From assembly GCA_964535025.1 (NCBI GenBank), contig CAZHRW010000252.1, positions 1 through 27,631 on the forward strand: a stretch of 27,631 nucleotides of DNA, written 5' to 3'. The DNA is from JAAYZK01 sp964535025 (GTDB lineage Bacteria > Planctomycetota > Phycisphaerae > SM23-33 > FEN-1343). The notes under the pieces were generated by a model that worked only from the letters and a program-made list of their open reading frames with translations, ran no database searches and was not told the DNA's origin. The translations under genes and the position numbers were made by a program. Of the stretch, positions 7,833 through 17,606 are shown one piece after another. Position 1 is the stretch's first letter. Every line of letters starts with the position of its first letter.

Positions 7833-7879
7833 TTGACGCCTGGGCGTAGTTGTACGATACTTTTGATAGAAACGTACAA
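7833..7879 (+). promoter_or_regulatory. promoter and operator of the Phd/RelE toxin-antitoxin operon
   Basis: TTGACG (7833-7838) and GATACT (7856-7861) are separated by exactly 17 nt, a near-consensus sigma-70 promoter with a start near 7868. A perfect 7-bp inverted repeat, TTGTACG at 7850-7856 and CGTACAA at 7873-7879, brackets the -10 box and start site. The half-site centres are 23 bp apart, about two helical turns. This is the layout expected for autorepression by an antitoxin or antitoxin-toxin complex. The sequence elements are plain; binding is inferred. Confidence 0.65.
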
Positions 7880-7908
7880 TTCGTCATTTTGTTACAGGAG
7901 CGGGCACC

Positions 7909-8157
7909 ATGGCAAACATTCCCATCAGCCGGGCTCGGCAGGCGTTCAGCGACATTTTTGACAAGGTGCTGTTCGGCCACGAGCGCGTTGTTGTTGAGCG
8001 TCGTGGGAAGCAGCGGGTTGCCATTGTTCCAATCGAGGATATGGAAGTGCTGGAAGCGCTTGAAGATAAGGTTGACCTGGCGCTGGCGTTGGAGGCCTTG
8101 AACCAGCCGGGCGAGCCCGTGTCCTTGGACGAGGTGAAGGCGGAGTTGGGCCTGTAG
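7909..8157 (+). CDS. type II toxin-antitoxin antitoxin, Phd/YefM family
   Basis: The 82-residue product has the Phd/YefM N-terminal fold: MANIPISRARQAFSDIFDKV, then HERVVVERRGKQRVAIVPIED, where the antitoxin dimerises and binds DNA. The rest is an acidic helical tail (EDKVDLALALEAL) that would wrap and neutralise the toxin. Length is typical. An AGGAG lies upstream of the ATG at 7909. The RelE-like toxin begins 3 nt after this stop codon. The inverted repeat over the promoter is the likely autoregulatory operator. In such systems the antitoxin is unstable and its loss frees the toxin; that is family knowledge rather than something visible here. Confidence 0.93.
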   Translation: MANIPISRARQAFSDIFDKVLFGHERVVVERRGKQRVAIVPIEDMEVLEALEDKVDLALALEALNQPGEPVSLDEVKAELGL

Positions 8158-8160
8158 GCC

Positions 8161-8430
8161 ATGGCTTCTTACGCGGTCCTGCTTCTGCCCTCGGCACGTG
8201 AGGCGATTCGTCGTCTTCCCAGCAAGAAGCTACAGCGCCAGATCGTCAACAGGATCGAGCGACTCGGCGTGGACCCTCGGCCGCAGGGATGCAAGGTGCT
8301 CCACGGGGGCAAGAAGCTCTGCCGTATACGCTCAGGGGACGACAGAATCATCTACAAGATTGAAGACCGGCAACTTATCGTGGTTGTCGTCCGTGTGGGT
8401 GACCGGAAAGACGTCTACAAGGGACTTTAG
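8161..8430 (+). CDS. type II toxin-antitoxin toxin, RelE/ParE family
   Basis: This basic 89-residue protein has the compact RelE fold: YAVLLLPSAREAIRRLPSKK and the helix LQRQIVNRIERLG, followed by the sheet CRIRSGDDRIIYKIED and VVVVRVGDRKDVYKGL. The R-x-R-x-G-D-x-R-I-I-Y segment and the final RKDVY are typical of RelE-type mRNA interferases, which cleave mRNA at the ribosome. The ATG at 8161 is 3 nt after the antitoxin stop, so expression is coupled. ParE-like (gyrase-targeting) activity cannot be excluded from sequence, but the C-terminal pattern favours RelE. The pair sits between unrelated housekeeping genes, as mobile toxin-antitoxin modules usually do. Confidence 0.93.
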   Translation: MASYAVLLLPSAREAIRRLPSKKLQRQIVNRIERLGVDPRPQGCKVLHGGKKLCRIRSGDDRIIYKIEDRQLIVVVVRVGDRKDVYKGL

Positions 8431-8484
8431 ATTTCCAGCTTCTCTCTGCCACATGGGGGCCGACTTCAGCTATCCTGAGCGGTC

Positions 8485-9375
8485 ATGAGCGCACCGACCA
8501 ATACCGAGCCGTGGACGCTACTTCGGCTCATCAACTGGACGAAGGACTACCTGGCCGGCCGCGGGCTGGACTCCCCGCGCCTGGCGGCCGAGCTGCTGCT
8601 GGCGCACGTGCTGGGGTGCGGGCGGATGGCGTTGTACACGCAGTTCGACCGCGTGGCGACCGACGAGGAACGGGCGCGGTTCCGCGAGCTGGTCAAGCGG
8701 GCGGCCGAGTACGAGCCGGTGGCGTACCTGGTGGGCCGGCGGGACTTTTACAGCCTCGAGCTGGCCGTCACGCCCAACGTCCTGATCCCCCGCCCCGAGA
8801 GCGAGGGGCTGGTCGACCGGGCGGTGGACCACCTGCGGGCTTTAGGCCGTGCGGGCCTGGCGTGGGACGCCTGCACCGGCAGCGGGGCGGTCGCCCTGGC
8901 GATCGCCGCCAACGCCGCCGACGCCAGGGTGTTGGCCACCGACACCAGCGAAGCGGCCCTGGCCGTGGCGATGCAAAACGCCGAGACGCACGGCCTGACC
9001 GACCGGGTGGTCGTCGCCGCGGCCGATCTGCTGACGCTGCCGACGGATGTCGGGATCGAGGGGCCCTTCGACGTCATCACCGCCAACCCGCCCTACGTCA
9101 CCGCCGCCGATATGGACAGCCTCCCGCCCGACGTTCGCCACGAGCCCGCCGAGGCCCTCTACGGCGGCGAGTCGGGGCTGGACTTTATCGCCCCGCTGAT
9201 CGAGCAGGCCCCCGGCCACCTGGCCGACGGGGGGCTGCTGGCGATGGAGATCGGGTACAATGAGGCCGAGGCGGTCCGCGACCTCACCGAACGGGACGGC
9301 CGCTACGACCGGATCGCCTTCGACCGCGACGCCGCCGGGATCGACCGGGTGCTGGTAGCCTACCGGAAGGCGTAG
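8485..9375 (+). CDS. prmC: peptide chain release factor N5-glutamine methyltransferase
   Basis: PrmC (HemK) uses S-adenosylmethionine to methylate the glutamine of the GGQ motif in release factors RF1 and RF2. The 296-residue protein has the helical N-terminal domain (DSPRLAAELLLAHVLGC, residues 29-45), the conserved FYSLELAVTPNVLIPRPESE segment, the SAM-binding motif DACTGSGAVALAIA (128-141) and the catalytic NPPY at 201-204. Length is normal. One small deviation is IPRPESEGLV where many homologues have PRPETE. The ATG at 8485 has only a weak upstream purine stretch. A release-factor gene, often adjacent in other genomes, is not in this window. Confidence 0.95.
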   Translation: MSAPTNTEPWTLLRLINWTKDYLAGRGLDSPRLAAELLLAHVLGCGRMALYTQFDRVATDEERARFRELVKRAAEYEPVAYLVGRRDFYSLELAVTPNVLIPRPESEGLVDRAVDHLRALGRAGLAWDACTGSGAVALAIAANAADARVLATDTSEAALAVAMQNAETHGLTDRVVVAAADLLTLPTDVGIEGPFDVITANPPYVTAADMDSLPPDVRHEPAEALYGGESGLDFIAPLIEQAPGHLADGGLLAMEIGYNEAEAVRDLTERDGRYDRIAFDRDAAGIDRVLVAYRKA

Positions 9376-9391
9376 CCGCCCAACCCGTTGG

Positions 9392-9546
9392 CCGGAAACC
9401 CCAAGCACGAAATGCGAACTCCGAAACACATCTCAAATGGCCAAGACAGCAAGCGGCAAGACGGCCGAGCCGGGGTGTTTGGAGCTTTTCCGTTTCGCCG
9501 ATTCGGATTTGTTTCGGATTTCGGATTTCGGGTTTCGGATTTCCGG
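9392..9546. repeat. MITE-like element with imperfect terminal inverted repeats of about 46 bp
   Basis: The left end (9392-9438) starts CCGGAAACCCCAAGCACGAA. The reverse complement of the right end (9501-9546) starts CCGGAAATCCGAAACCCGAA. The two align over about 46 bp with roughly ten mismatches. The right end is a run of GGATTTC-type heptamer repeats. The core of about 60 bp has no recognisable gene. I recall similar elements, rich in CGAAATC repeats, scattered in planctomycete genomes, but cannot verify this here. No clear target-site duplication is visible. The element begins 17 nt after the prmC stop and supplies the coding sequence for the start of the next gene. Confidence 0.7.
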
Positions 9547-10539
9547 CCGCCGGCTCTGCTGTTTCTGGTAGCGCTGCTCCTTGCGGCCGGCTGCCGGAGC
9601 ACCCCTGCGTCGGCCCCACCGGCGGTGGCGCGTCCGCTGGCGCACCCGGCGAGCGAGACGCCGTGGTCGTTCGGCCGCGTGCAGGGACGGCGACTGACGA
9701 GCCGTCATTACACGGTGCTGACCACCACGGCCCGCCGGGGCATCGGCGGCGACATCGTCGGCTTCCTCGAGGCGGCCCGGGCCTATTACGTGGACCTGAC
9801 GGGCCTCGAGGCCGTCGAGCCGCTCGACGGCGAGAAACTGGTGGTGTACCTCTTCCAGACCCGCCCGCAGTGGGCGGCCCTGACCGAGCGGATCACGGGG
9901 CAGTCCCGCGAGACGGTGCTGAAGGTCCGCGCCGGGGGCTATTGCTACCAGGGCGTGTGCGTGTTCTGGGACATCGGCACGATGGCCACCTACTCCGTCG
10001 CGGCCCACGAGGGGCTCCACCAGTTCCTCTACCACGCCACCGGCCACCGGCTGCCGCACTGGGCCGAGGAGGGCCTGGCGGTCCTGGCCGAGGGGTTCCG
10101 CCTCGACGGCGAGCTGGTGACCTTCGAGCCGTCCGAGAACACACTGCGGGTCAACGCCCTTCGCAACGCCCTGCTGAGCGACCGCTGGCGGCCCGTCGAG
10201 CGGCTGACGGCGATGACGTCGATGCAGAACCTCGACGAGACGCCCTTTACCGGCGGGGACTACTACGCCCAACTGTGGGCGATGCTCCTGCTGATCCGCT
10301 CGGACGCGGCCTACACCGCGGGTCTGCAGCGGATGTGCCGCGACGCCGCCGACGGGACCCTCGCCGCATCACTGGGCATCAGCGGCCGCGACTACCGCCG
10401 CCTCGAGCGCGACCCGGCCGCCTACGCCGCCGAGATCGGCCCGCGGGCCTTCAAGCACTACATCGACAGCGACCTCGATCGCTTCGAACGGCGTTTCGCG
10501 GCCTTCGCGAGGGACCTGGCGCATGTGCCGGCGGAGTAG
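9475..10539 (+). CDS. lipoprotein with a gluzincin-type HEXXH peptidase domain (DUF1570-like)
   Basis: Counted from the GTG at 9475, a hydrophobic stretch ALLFLVALLLAAG ends in a lipobox Cys at residue 40, so the protein is probably exported and lipid-anchored. Two-thirds of the way in comes AAHEGLHQFLYHATGHRLPHWAEEGLA: HEXXH at 178-182 with a downstream Glu (198 or 199) as expected third zinc ligand, the pattern of gluzincin or DUF1570-like peptidases in planctomycetes. The substrate is unknown. The start is uncertain: no start codon exists between the MITE-like element and the hydrophobic segment, so initiation must lie inside the element (GTG 9475, ATG 9412) or at its left edge (TTG 9388). 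None has a strong ribosome-binding site. Confidence 0.8.
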   Translation: MFGAFPFRRFGFVSDFGFRVSDFRPPALLFLVALLLAAGCRSTPASAPPAVARPLAHPASETPWSFGRVQGRRLTSRHYTVLTTTARRGIGGDIVGFLEAARAYYVDLTGLEAVEPLDGEKLVVYLFQTRPQWAALTERITGQSRETVLKVRAGGYCYQGVCVFWDIGTMATYSVAAHEGLHQFLYHATGHRLPHWAEEGLAVLAEGFRLDGELVTFEPSENTLRVNALRNALLSDRWRPVERLTAMTSMQNLDETPFTGGDYYAQLWAMLLLIRSDAAYTAGLQRMCRDAADGTLAASLGISGRDYRRLERDPAAYAAEIGPRAFKHYIDSDLDRFERRFAAFARDLAHVPAE

Positions 10540-10571
10540 GGGCAGTCCTTGTGCCGGACAACCCGGAAGGC

Positions 10572-10621
10572 CTGGATAGAATTCACCGTACTTGCTGGGA
10601 AGTACGGTAACTTCTATCCGG
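10572..10621. repeat. 50-nt imperfect inverted repeat between convergent genes
   Basis: A 9-bp perfect stem (ACCGTACTT 10585-10593 and AAGTACGGT 10600-10608) with loop GCTGGG sits inside a second 8-bp stem (GGATAGAA 10574-10581 and TTCTATCC 10612-10619), separated by a 3x3 internal loop. One or two more pairs extend outward. It lies between the convergent lipoprotein and AlbA_2 genes, so it could end transcription from both sides. It lacks a T-tract on either strand, so a REP-type palindrome or processed RNA stem is an alternative. Confidence 0.65.
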
Positions 10622-10641
10622 CATGGTCAACCCCCCTCGTC

Positions 10642-12543
10642 TTACGGCTCCGATCCCGGCTCGACTGCTGTATACGCCTGGTCGGGGCTGTTCGGCTTCT
10701 CGGGATACCGAAGGCGAAGGAGGCCTTCTCGCACGAGCGGCTTGAGAAATCGGTTTCGAAGACCGACCGAACTGCGATTCATCAGTCGGCCGAGATGGAA
10801 AGCCGTTAAGTAGATTCCATCGCAGAGCTTAAGGATAATATTGCGGGTTTCTTCCGGGGATAGCCTCCGGAGGGCCTGAGCCAATGCAGCAATCTGACGC
10901 AACCGGGCGAGCGTCTCGGTGTCCATGTCCTCAAGCATCTGTGATGAGTCCCAGACGCTCTTGTGTATGGAGTCAGCCTTATGTGTGGAGTCCGCTTCCT
11001 TGTGTATGGAGTCAGATGTCAAACGCTCGGGGGATCCGCCCGCGTTGCGAACATTCTCTCCGCGCAACCGGTATGTTGCCCATCGCTTCTGGCCGTCCTG
11101 AGTCAAGAAGCCCTTCCGGACCAAGGCTTGCAGCGCTCTTGTCAGATCCGCCGGGTGCTTGTCGGTAATCTCCCGCATTCGGGCATTGGACACCTGCCCT
11201 TCTACACGGGCTGTCACAACCGCCAGGACCTCATCTTCGCTGAGGTTGCCGAACTTCCTCCCGAACCGCTCCCGCAGTTCGTCCAATGTTTCCTCCGGCA
11301 TCAGGCTGGCCATGGGCATGATCAGGCGCACCCGATCGGGCTGGAACTGCTCTTGAATGCTTGGCAAGCGCCAGTGCTGCGATCTCCAGCCTTGACGAAT
11401 CTTGTCGATTCCTGAACCCGCTTTCTCGGCTGCGCCGATCATAAGGAACATCGTCTGCAGGGCCTTGTTTCGGCATTCGCTTACACCACCCCTGAGCAAC
11501 TGATCCAGGGAAACCAGCAGTGTTCCAGGGTTGGACACCTCGAAGCGATTCCGATATTTCTCCACCACGACGCCCCCTTCACCTCTGTAGTCTGCGTGAA
11601 TCAACCCGTTCACTAGTGCCTCGCGAATGGCTTCGTGAACCACTGTTTGGCCGAGACCGAACAACCCTTCATCCAACCGAAACGGAAGTTTCAAGTCCGC
11701 TGAGAGCCTCTGGATCACCCGTTGGTAGAATTGAAACAGGTTCGCCTCCCATGTCCCATCCACGGTCAGCCGATCCGTCCACCGCATCAACGGGTCATCC
11801 GACAGACGTTCGCGATAGTCAACGTGGTATTCCGGCACCGCGTCAACCTCGCGTATCGCTTGCGCCTTGCCGAACATCAGCAAGCCTGCGACAGTCAGTC
11901 CCTCTTGCCCCGTCCGTCGGTTTCGCCGCCAACCACCCAACTTCGATAGGAGCCCCTCCAGGTCTTCGCTCAACCAGGGATGGTCCGGAGTCCGAGCCGA
12001 GAAACGCTGTCGGTACTGGTGAACGGTCGTCTCGTCGAGGTCGTTCCGTCCAAACCCCTCCAGAATCAACGAATCCGCCGGCTCTTCCGAGCGGTCGGCC
12101 AGCATCCGCCCGACTTCCTGCTGGGAACAACGGTAGTCCCCTTCGAAATTACGGCGGTAGGCCCCTGCCAGTGGGTTTTGTCCCACGTACACTGGGCGAT
12201 CCCATCGGCCTGCACGCGGCACACGGATCGCCAGCACCGTCTTGCCGTCCACGTCGTGGTCCGTCACATCCTCATCGCTAAATAAGTTTGCACTGACCTT
12301 GCCCCGGTTGTTCACGGTGTCCCAAAACCGCTGTCGCATCTCGGCCGGATCGACCAACCCGCTGACCTCGCCGTCATCCTCCACGCCCAACAGAATGACG
12401 CCACCATCCGTATTGGCCATGGCGCTATAGGTTTCCCATAGACTACGCGGTAAGCCGCCCCTGGCGGACTTGTACTCAAGGTCGTGGTCCTCATGCAAAC
12501 CGATCACGTCGTGCCAGGATGGCGAGAATGCACGCCGAGTCAT
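10642..12543 (-). CDS. AlbA_2 (Schlafen-type) domain regulator with RecG-like ATP-binding domain
   Basis: The 633-residue protein starts with an AlbA_2/Schlafen DNA-binding domain (HEDHDLEYKSARGG, then SAMANTDGGVILLGVEDDG, within residues 1-140). A HATPase_c_4-type region follows (VVHEAIREALVNGLIHADYRG, then NRFEVSNPG, about 300-345). Winged-helix-like segments come after that (EDEVLAVVTARVEGQVSNARMREIT and the C-terminal 60 residues). Proteins of this architecture are annotated as putative transcriptional regulators or, historically, as RecG-like helicases, and often sit in accessory or defence regions. A low-complexity linker at residues 511-528 repeats D-S-I-H-K three times with variation. 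A GGAGGG and GGGAAG precede the ATG at 12543. Codon use is less GC-rich than in its neighbours, consistent with horizontal acquisition. It has no obvious partner gene. Confidence 0.85.
   Translation of the reverse strand: MTRRAFSPSWHDVIGLHEDHDLEYKSARGGLPRSLWETYSAMANTDGGVILLGVEDDGEVSGLVDPAEMRQRFWDTVNNRGKVSANLFSDEDVTDHDVDGKTVLAIRVPRAGRWDRPVYVGQNPLAGAYRRNFEGDYRCSQQEVGRMLADRSEEPADSLILEGFGRNDLDETTVHQYRQRFSARTPDHPWLSEDLEGLLSKLGGWRRNRRTGQEGLTVAGLLMFGKAQAIREVDAVPEYHVDYRERLSDDPLMRWTDRLTVDGTWEANLFQFYQRVIQRLSADLKLPFRLDEGLFGLGQTVVHEAIREALVNGLIHADYRGEGGVVVEKYRNRFEVSNPGTLLVSLDQLLRGGVSECRNKALQTMFLMIGAAEKAGSGIDKIRQGWRSQHWRLPSIQEQFQPDRVRLIMPMASLMPEETLDELRERFGRKFGNLSEDEVLAVVTARVEGQVSNARMREITDKHPADLTRALQALVRKGFLTQDGQKRWATYRLRGENVRNAGGSPERLTSDSIHKEADSTHKADSIHKSVWDSSQMLEDMDTETLARLRQIAALAQALRRLSPEETRNIILKLCDGIYLTAFHLGRLMNRSSVGLRNRFLKPLVREGLLRLRYPEKPNSPDQAYTAVEPGSEP
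10960..11015. repeat. three short direct repeats encoding the DSIHK linker
   Basis: The 17-bp unit CTTGTGTATGGAGTCAG occurs identically at 10960-10976 and 10999-11015, with a diverged copy (CTTATGTGTGGAGTCCG) at 10978-10994. It lies inside the AlbA_2 gene and encodes its D-S-I/T-H-K linker repeats on the minus strand. Copy number could vary by slippage; the unequal spacing (18 and 21 bp) keeps the frame. Confidence 0.75.
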
Positions 12544-12721
12544 GACTTCCCGCCCTCCAGGATGGAGAGGTCCCCGTTTTCGCGCACTCCATCAAGCACA
12601 CCGTCAAGGCTCGGTATGAATCGGCCATCGTTCACGGAAGCTCATGATCTCACATAAGATCGAGCGAGACAAGAACCCGTTGCCTGAGTTGTTGGGCTGA
12701 TTCAAAATTCGATCTTGAAAT

Positions 12722-12736
12722 AGCCAACTGTTGGCT
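12722..12736. terminator. short hairpin in the gap between the AlbA_2 and GNAT-deacetylase genes
   Basis: AGCCAA, loop CTG and TTGGCT form a perfect 6-bp stem 31 nt beyond the stop of the minus-strand GNAT-deacetylase gene. On that strand it is followed by ATTTCAAG, not a true U-tract, so it is at best a weak terminator. The rest of this 223-nt gap shows no gene and no clear promoter. Confidence 0.3.
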
Positions 12737-12766
12737 TCCACAGCCGTTACATCATGAATGCCGTTT

Positions 12767-14512
<1,746 letters not shown>

Positions 14513-14818
14513 AGACGCCTCGCACGCGGGCCCGAAGGCCCGCCGGGAGCATTGTACCGCCGGGCGGGGCGCGAGCATTCGGGGAAAAGCGGGCCGCTGC
14601 GCGCACCGTCCAGGGTGGCGGGGATAGTGTATGCCCCTTTTTCGGAAGGGGTTAAGGGATGCCCTTCGAGCCGTGGCTGGTTTTACGAGCGATCGGTCGC
14701 AGATTTACGAGCAACAACTCGCAACGCCGAAGCGCCCTCGGGTAGGCCCGCCCCGGCGACCAGCCTGCGCCCGCGAGCGATGTACTCGGTCAACGTCCGG
14801 CGCATGCTTTCATCGCAC
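14513..14818. other. 306-nt gap between the GNAT-deacetylase and glycoside hydrolase genes
   Basis: No convincing gene is seen. A 40-codon minus-strand frame (14805 to 14683) could be a relic but has no support. CCCCTT/AAGGGG (14634-14651) can form a 6-bp hairpin without a T-tract and might weakly end transcription of the hydrolase gene. TTTACGAGC occurs twice (14682-14690 and 14703-14711). Confidence 0.5.
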
Positions 14819-17557
14819 TCAATCGAGGACGGTGTACAGCGCGTCGGCCGGGAGTGTGACGGTAACCGTGTCGCCGGTGGGCTCGAGGTCGATGGTGCGC
14901 ACGGGGTAGCCGTGCGGGTCCAGGACCGTGGCCTTCCGCAGGACGGGATTGCGCACCGTGACGGTGGCGTCGATGTCGGCGACGTTCCACGGCGCCTGGC
15001 CGTACGCGGTGATCCGCCGGCCGGGGCGGGTCCTGTCGTCACCGACCGGCACCGGCGCCGCCTCGATCCGGAAGCCGTGCAGCCATTCGTGCGTCATTGC
15101 CTGCAGGAGGATCCTGCGGCTTTCCGCGAGGGGCTTGTCGTCGAGGGCGACGGCGAGGACGGCCCCGTAATCGTTGCCCGAGCGGATCGTGACGGCGTCG
15201 AGCTCGACCGGCGGCGTCTCGGCGAAGAAGCCCGTCGCGCCCTGGGCGGCGGGGGCGTTGATCGTCAACAGCCCGCGGCCCCAGTCGAGGGTCAGCTCGC
15301 CGGTCGCGCTGGTGACGGTCTTGCCGGGCCGGTCGATGAACGCATCCAGCGATGCCACGTCGTGGGCCCGGCGGGGGGCGCCGTAGACGACCTCGACGCG
15401 TCCGACCAGGTACGCCAGCGGGTCGACCGTCGTCCGCGGCGCCAGTTCGGGACGGCTCATGTCGCGGTTGGGGTCGTAGCCGGCGTCCTCGGCGATGATC
15501 GGGAATCGCCCCGCCCACAGGTCGGCCAGGGGCCGCTGCTCGTCGACGACCACCGGGCCGGTCGCCACCAGCCCGCGGCGGTACAGCAGCGCCGTGGCGG
15601 GCCACTGGCCCATGATCGACGGGAGGTTCGTCTGGAACTTGGTCATGTCGCGGTCGTAGTCGAGCGATCCGGTGGCGAACCAGAAGAACCCGTCCAGGTC
15701 CGTCAAGGCCGCGTACGCGGCGATCAACAGCGGCGCCTCGGCCTTGTAGCGGTTGGGCTGCGGCCAGGTGCATTCGGTGATCGTGTGGGGCAGGCCCGCG
15801 ACCATCTTGTAATGGGTCGGCAGCGACCGCGGGTTGCGCAGGACTGAGCGGCTGATGAACAGGTCGCCGGGGTCGACGGTGTAGCCGGCCCGCCGGGCCT
15901 CCTCGGGGTTGACGTGCGGGGCGGTGAAGTAGTTGTGGTTGTCGATCACGTCGTTGGTGGTGTAGGAGTAGCGCTCGATGTCCATCAACGTCAGCGGATC
16001 GGCGGTCCGCCAGACATTGGCGGCGATCAGCCCCTCGTAGCCGCACTCGTCGCGGAGGAAGCGGGTCATCTCCTCGTTGAACTGCCGCTGAACGTGGGCC
16101 ATGAATTCCCGCTGGTCGGCGGCGCGGGGCGAGACGCCGATGGACGTCTGGCTGGTGAGGCGGTAGATGTCGAGAAACCCCGCGACGCCGCGATCGAAGT
16201 GATCGCCCAGCAGGGGCTTGTCACTGGTGAGTTTCCTGTCGGGTCCGCCCCAGGCCTCCAGGGCCGCGGCCAGCGAGCCGTACCTGGCGATAAGCCAGTC
16301 GCCGTAGCGTTTGCCGAGCGCTTCCTGTTGGGTGAGGGGGATGTTGCGCATGAAGGTCCAGAAGAACAGGCTGTCTTCGTTCTGGATCTGGAAGAAGTGG
16401 ACCGCCGGGTCCTCCGCCAGCGGGACGCCCGTGTGGGGGTTGGGGCGGGTCATCAGCTCCCGCACCCAGGCCTTGTAGGCCGCCTGGAGCGCTTCGTCCC
16501 AGAACAGCAGGCCGAACGGCGTGTCGCCGCCGTCGGGGAAGCCCGGGACGCTCCAATGGGGTTCGATGCGGAAGTTCAGGACGAAGAACGGGCAGAGCGT
16601 CGTGTAGATGCCCTCCTCGCGCATGGCGGCGACGACGCGATGGGCGCCGGCGATCGTCCGGTCGTTGACGTCGGTGATTGCCGACTCGCCCCCGCCGGCC
16701 CAGACGGGCTGGAAGAAGCGGACCTGGTTGACCCCGAGCTTGGCCAGGCGCTTCGCCTGGTAGCGCAGGTCGGTAAGGTCGTGGCCGTGCGTGTGGATGT
16801 TGGTGCCCCAGAACCGCACAGGCGCGCCGTTGCCGAGATAGAATCGCCCGTCGCGGCAGGTGACCCGCCCGTTCCGGCCGGCGACGTCCTCGTTGAGGTC
16901 CGACAGGTCCAGCAGGCAGTCGTCGCCGAACGGATCGATCCCCGGCTCGAAGGCCCACGTGCCCGGGTCGGCCAAGCCGAGTTTTTCACCCGGCTTGAGC
17001 GCCCCGCGGGGCGTGAACGGCCCGTCGGCCAGCGCGAAGCAGTCGAACGCGGCGGCGCCGTCGTTGTCGAGCAGCTCGACGCGGACCGTGTGCCGTCCGG
17101 CCGTCAGGTCCACCTGCCCGGCCATGATCCAGTCGGCCCCGAGATTCTTGCGCAGCGAGACCGAATCGAGCAGCGTGAACCGCCTCGAGGCATCCCGCCA
17201 GCTTCCGCGATCGACCCGCCAGCGGAACGGGCCGTGATGCCAGAACTTGCGGACGTAGAAGCGGTACGTCCCCGATTGCGGAACGTCCACGGCGTACTCC
17301 GCGAACAGCCGCGTGTCGCGCGGGCCGCCGACGTTCAGCCACACGCCGCCCGAGAGCTTCGCGGCCTGCTGGGCGTCGGCCGGAGCGAACCAGCCGGTCC
17401 CCTCGCGCCCCCCCGGCCAGTTCGAGCGGGCGAACGCCTCGGCCTCCCACCAGATCACCTCGGCCGCGGCGACGGCCGGACAGAGGGCGACGGCAAGGGC
17501 GAGAACCGACAACACCCGCGGGCGAATCCCGACGGCCGGATCGGTCGGTGCGTGCAT
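14819..17557 (-). CDS. secreted clan GH-A-like glycoside hydrolase with N-terminal carbohydrate-binding-type domain
   Basis: The 912-residue protein starts with a signal peptide (RPRVLSVLALAVALCPAVAAA, about residues 12-31). A beta-rich domain follows to about 180 (IWWEAEAF, GTYRFYVRKFW, GRHTVRVELLDN), like a carbohydrate-binding module. The catalytic barrel begins with FYLGNGAPVRFWGTNIHTHG (about 240-257) and QAKRLAKLGVNQVRFF. Glu394 in QIQNED is the likely acid/base and Glu595 in TITECTW the likely nucleophile, the N-E and E arrangement of clan GH-A (GH5-like). The C-terminal 250 residues are beta-rich. The substrate and exact GH family cannot be read by eye, but a polysaccharide-degrading role outside the cytoplasm is likely. 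The ATG at 17557 has GGAGG 8 nt upstream; an in-frame start at 17614 would precede the signal peptide unnaturally. Confidence 0.85.
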   Translation of the reverse strand: MHAPTDPAVGIRPRVLSVLALAVALCPAVAAAEVIWWEAEAFARSNWPGGREGTGWFAPADAQQAAKLSGGVWLNVGGPRDTRLFAEYAVDVPQSGTYRFYVRKFWHHGPFRWRVDRGSWRDASRRFTLLDSVSLRKNLGADWIMAGQVDLTAGRHTVRVELLDNDGAAAFDCFALADGPFTPRGALKPGEKLGLADPGTWAFEPGIDPFGDDCLLDLSDLNEDVAGRNGRVTCRDGRFYLGNGAPVRFWGTNIHTHGHDLTDLRYQAKRLAKLGVNQVRFFQPVWAGGGESAITDVNDRTIAGAHRVVAAMREEGIYTTLCPFFVLNFRIEPHWSVPGFPDGGDTPFGLLFWDEALQAAYKAWVRELMTRPNPHTGVPLAEDPAVHFFQIQNEDSLFFWTFMRNIPLTQQEALGKRYGDWLIARYGSLAAALEAWGGPDRKLTSDKPLLGDHFDRGVAGFLDIYRLTSQTSIGVSPRAADQREFMAHVQRQFNEEMTRFLRDECGYEGLIAANVWRTADPLTLMDIERYSYTTNDVIDNHNYFTAPHVNPEEARRAGYTVDPGDLFISRSVLRNPRSLPTHYKMVAGLPHTITECTWPQPNRYKAEAPLLIAAYAALTDLDGFFWFATGSLDYDRDMTKFQTNLPSIMGQWPATALLYRRGLVATGPVVVDEQRPLADLWAGRFPIIAEDAGYDPNRDMSRPELAPRTTVDPLAYLVGRVEVVYGAPRRAHDVASLDAFIDRPGKTVTSATGELTLDWGRGLLTINAPAAQGATGFFAETPPVELDAVTIRSGNDYGAVLAVALDDKPLAESRRILLQAMTHEWLHGFRIEAAPVPVGDDRTRPGRRITAYGQAPWNVADIDATVTVRNPVLRKATVLDPHGYPVRTIDLEPTGDTVTVTLPADALYTVLD

Positions 17558-17606
17558 CGTGCGACCTCCTCGATGAGAACACCTGACGATAGCAGGGCCG
17601 GCCGCG

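Noticed and set aside
14634..14651. CCCCTT/AAGGGG hairpin as an intrinsic terminator
   Set aside because: It lacks a T-tract on either strand and lies 168 nt beyond the hydrolase stop, so it is mentioned only in the gap description.
14683..14805. 40-codon minus-strand frame downstream of the glycoside hydrolase gene
   Set aside because: It has no ribosome-binding site, promoter or recognisable motif. It may be a relic of a former gene end but cannot be supported.
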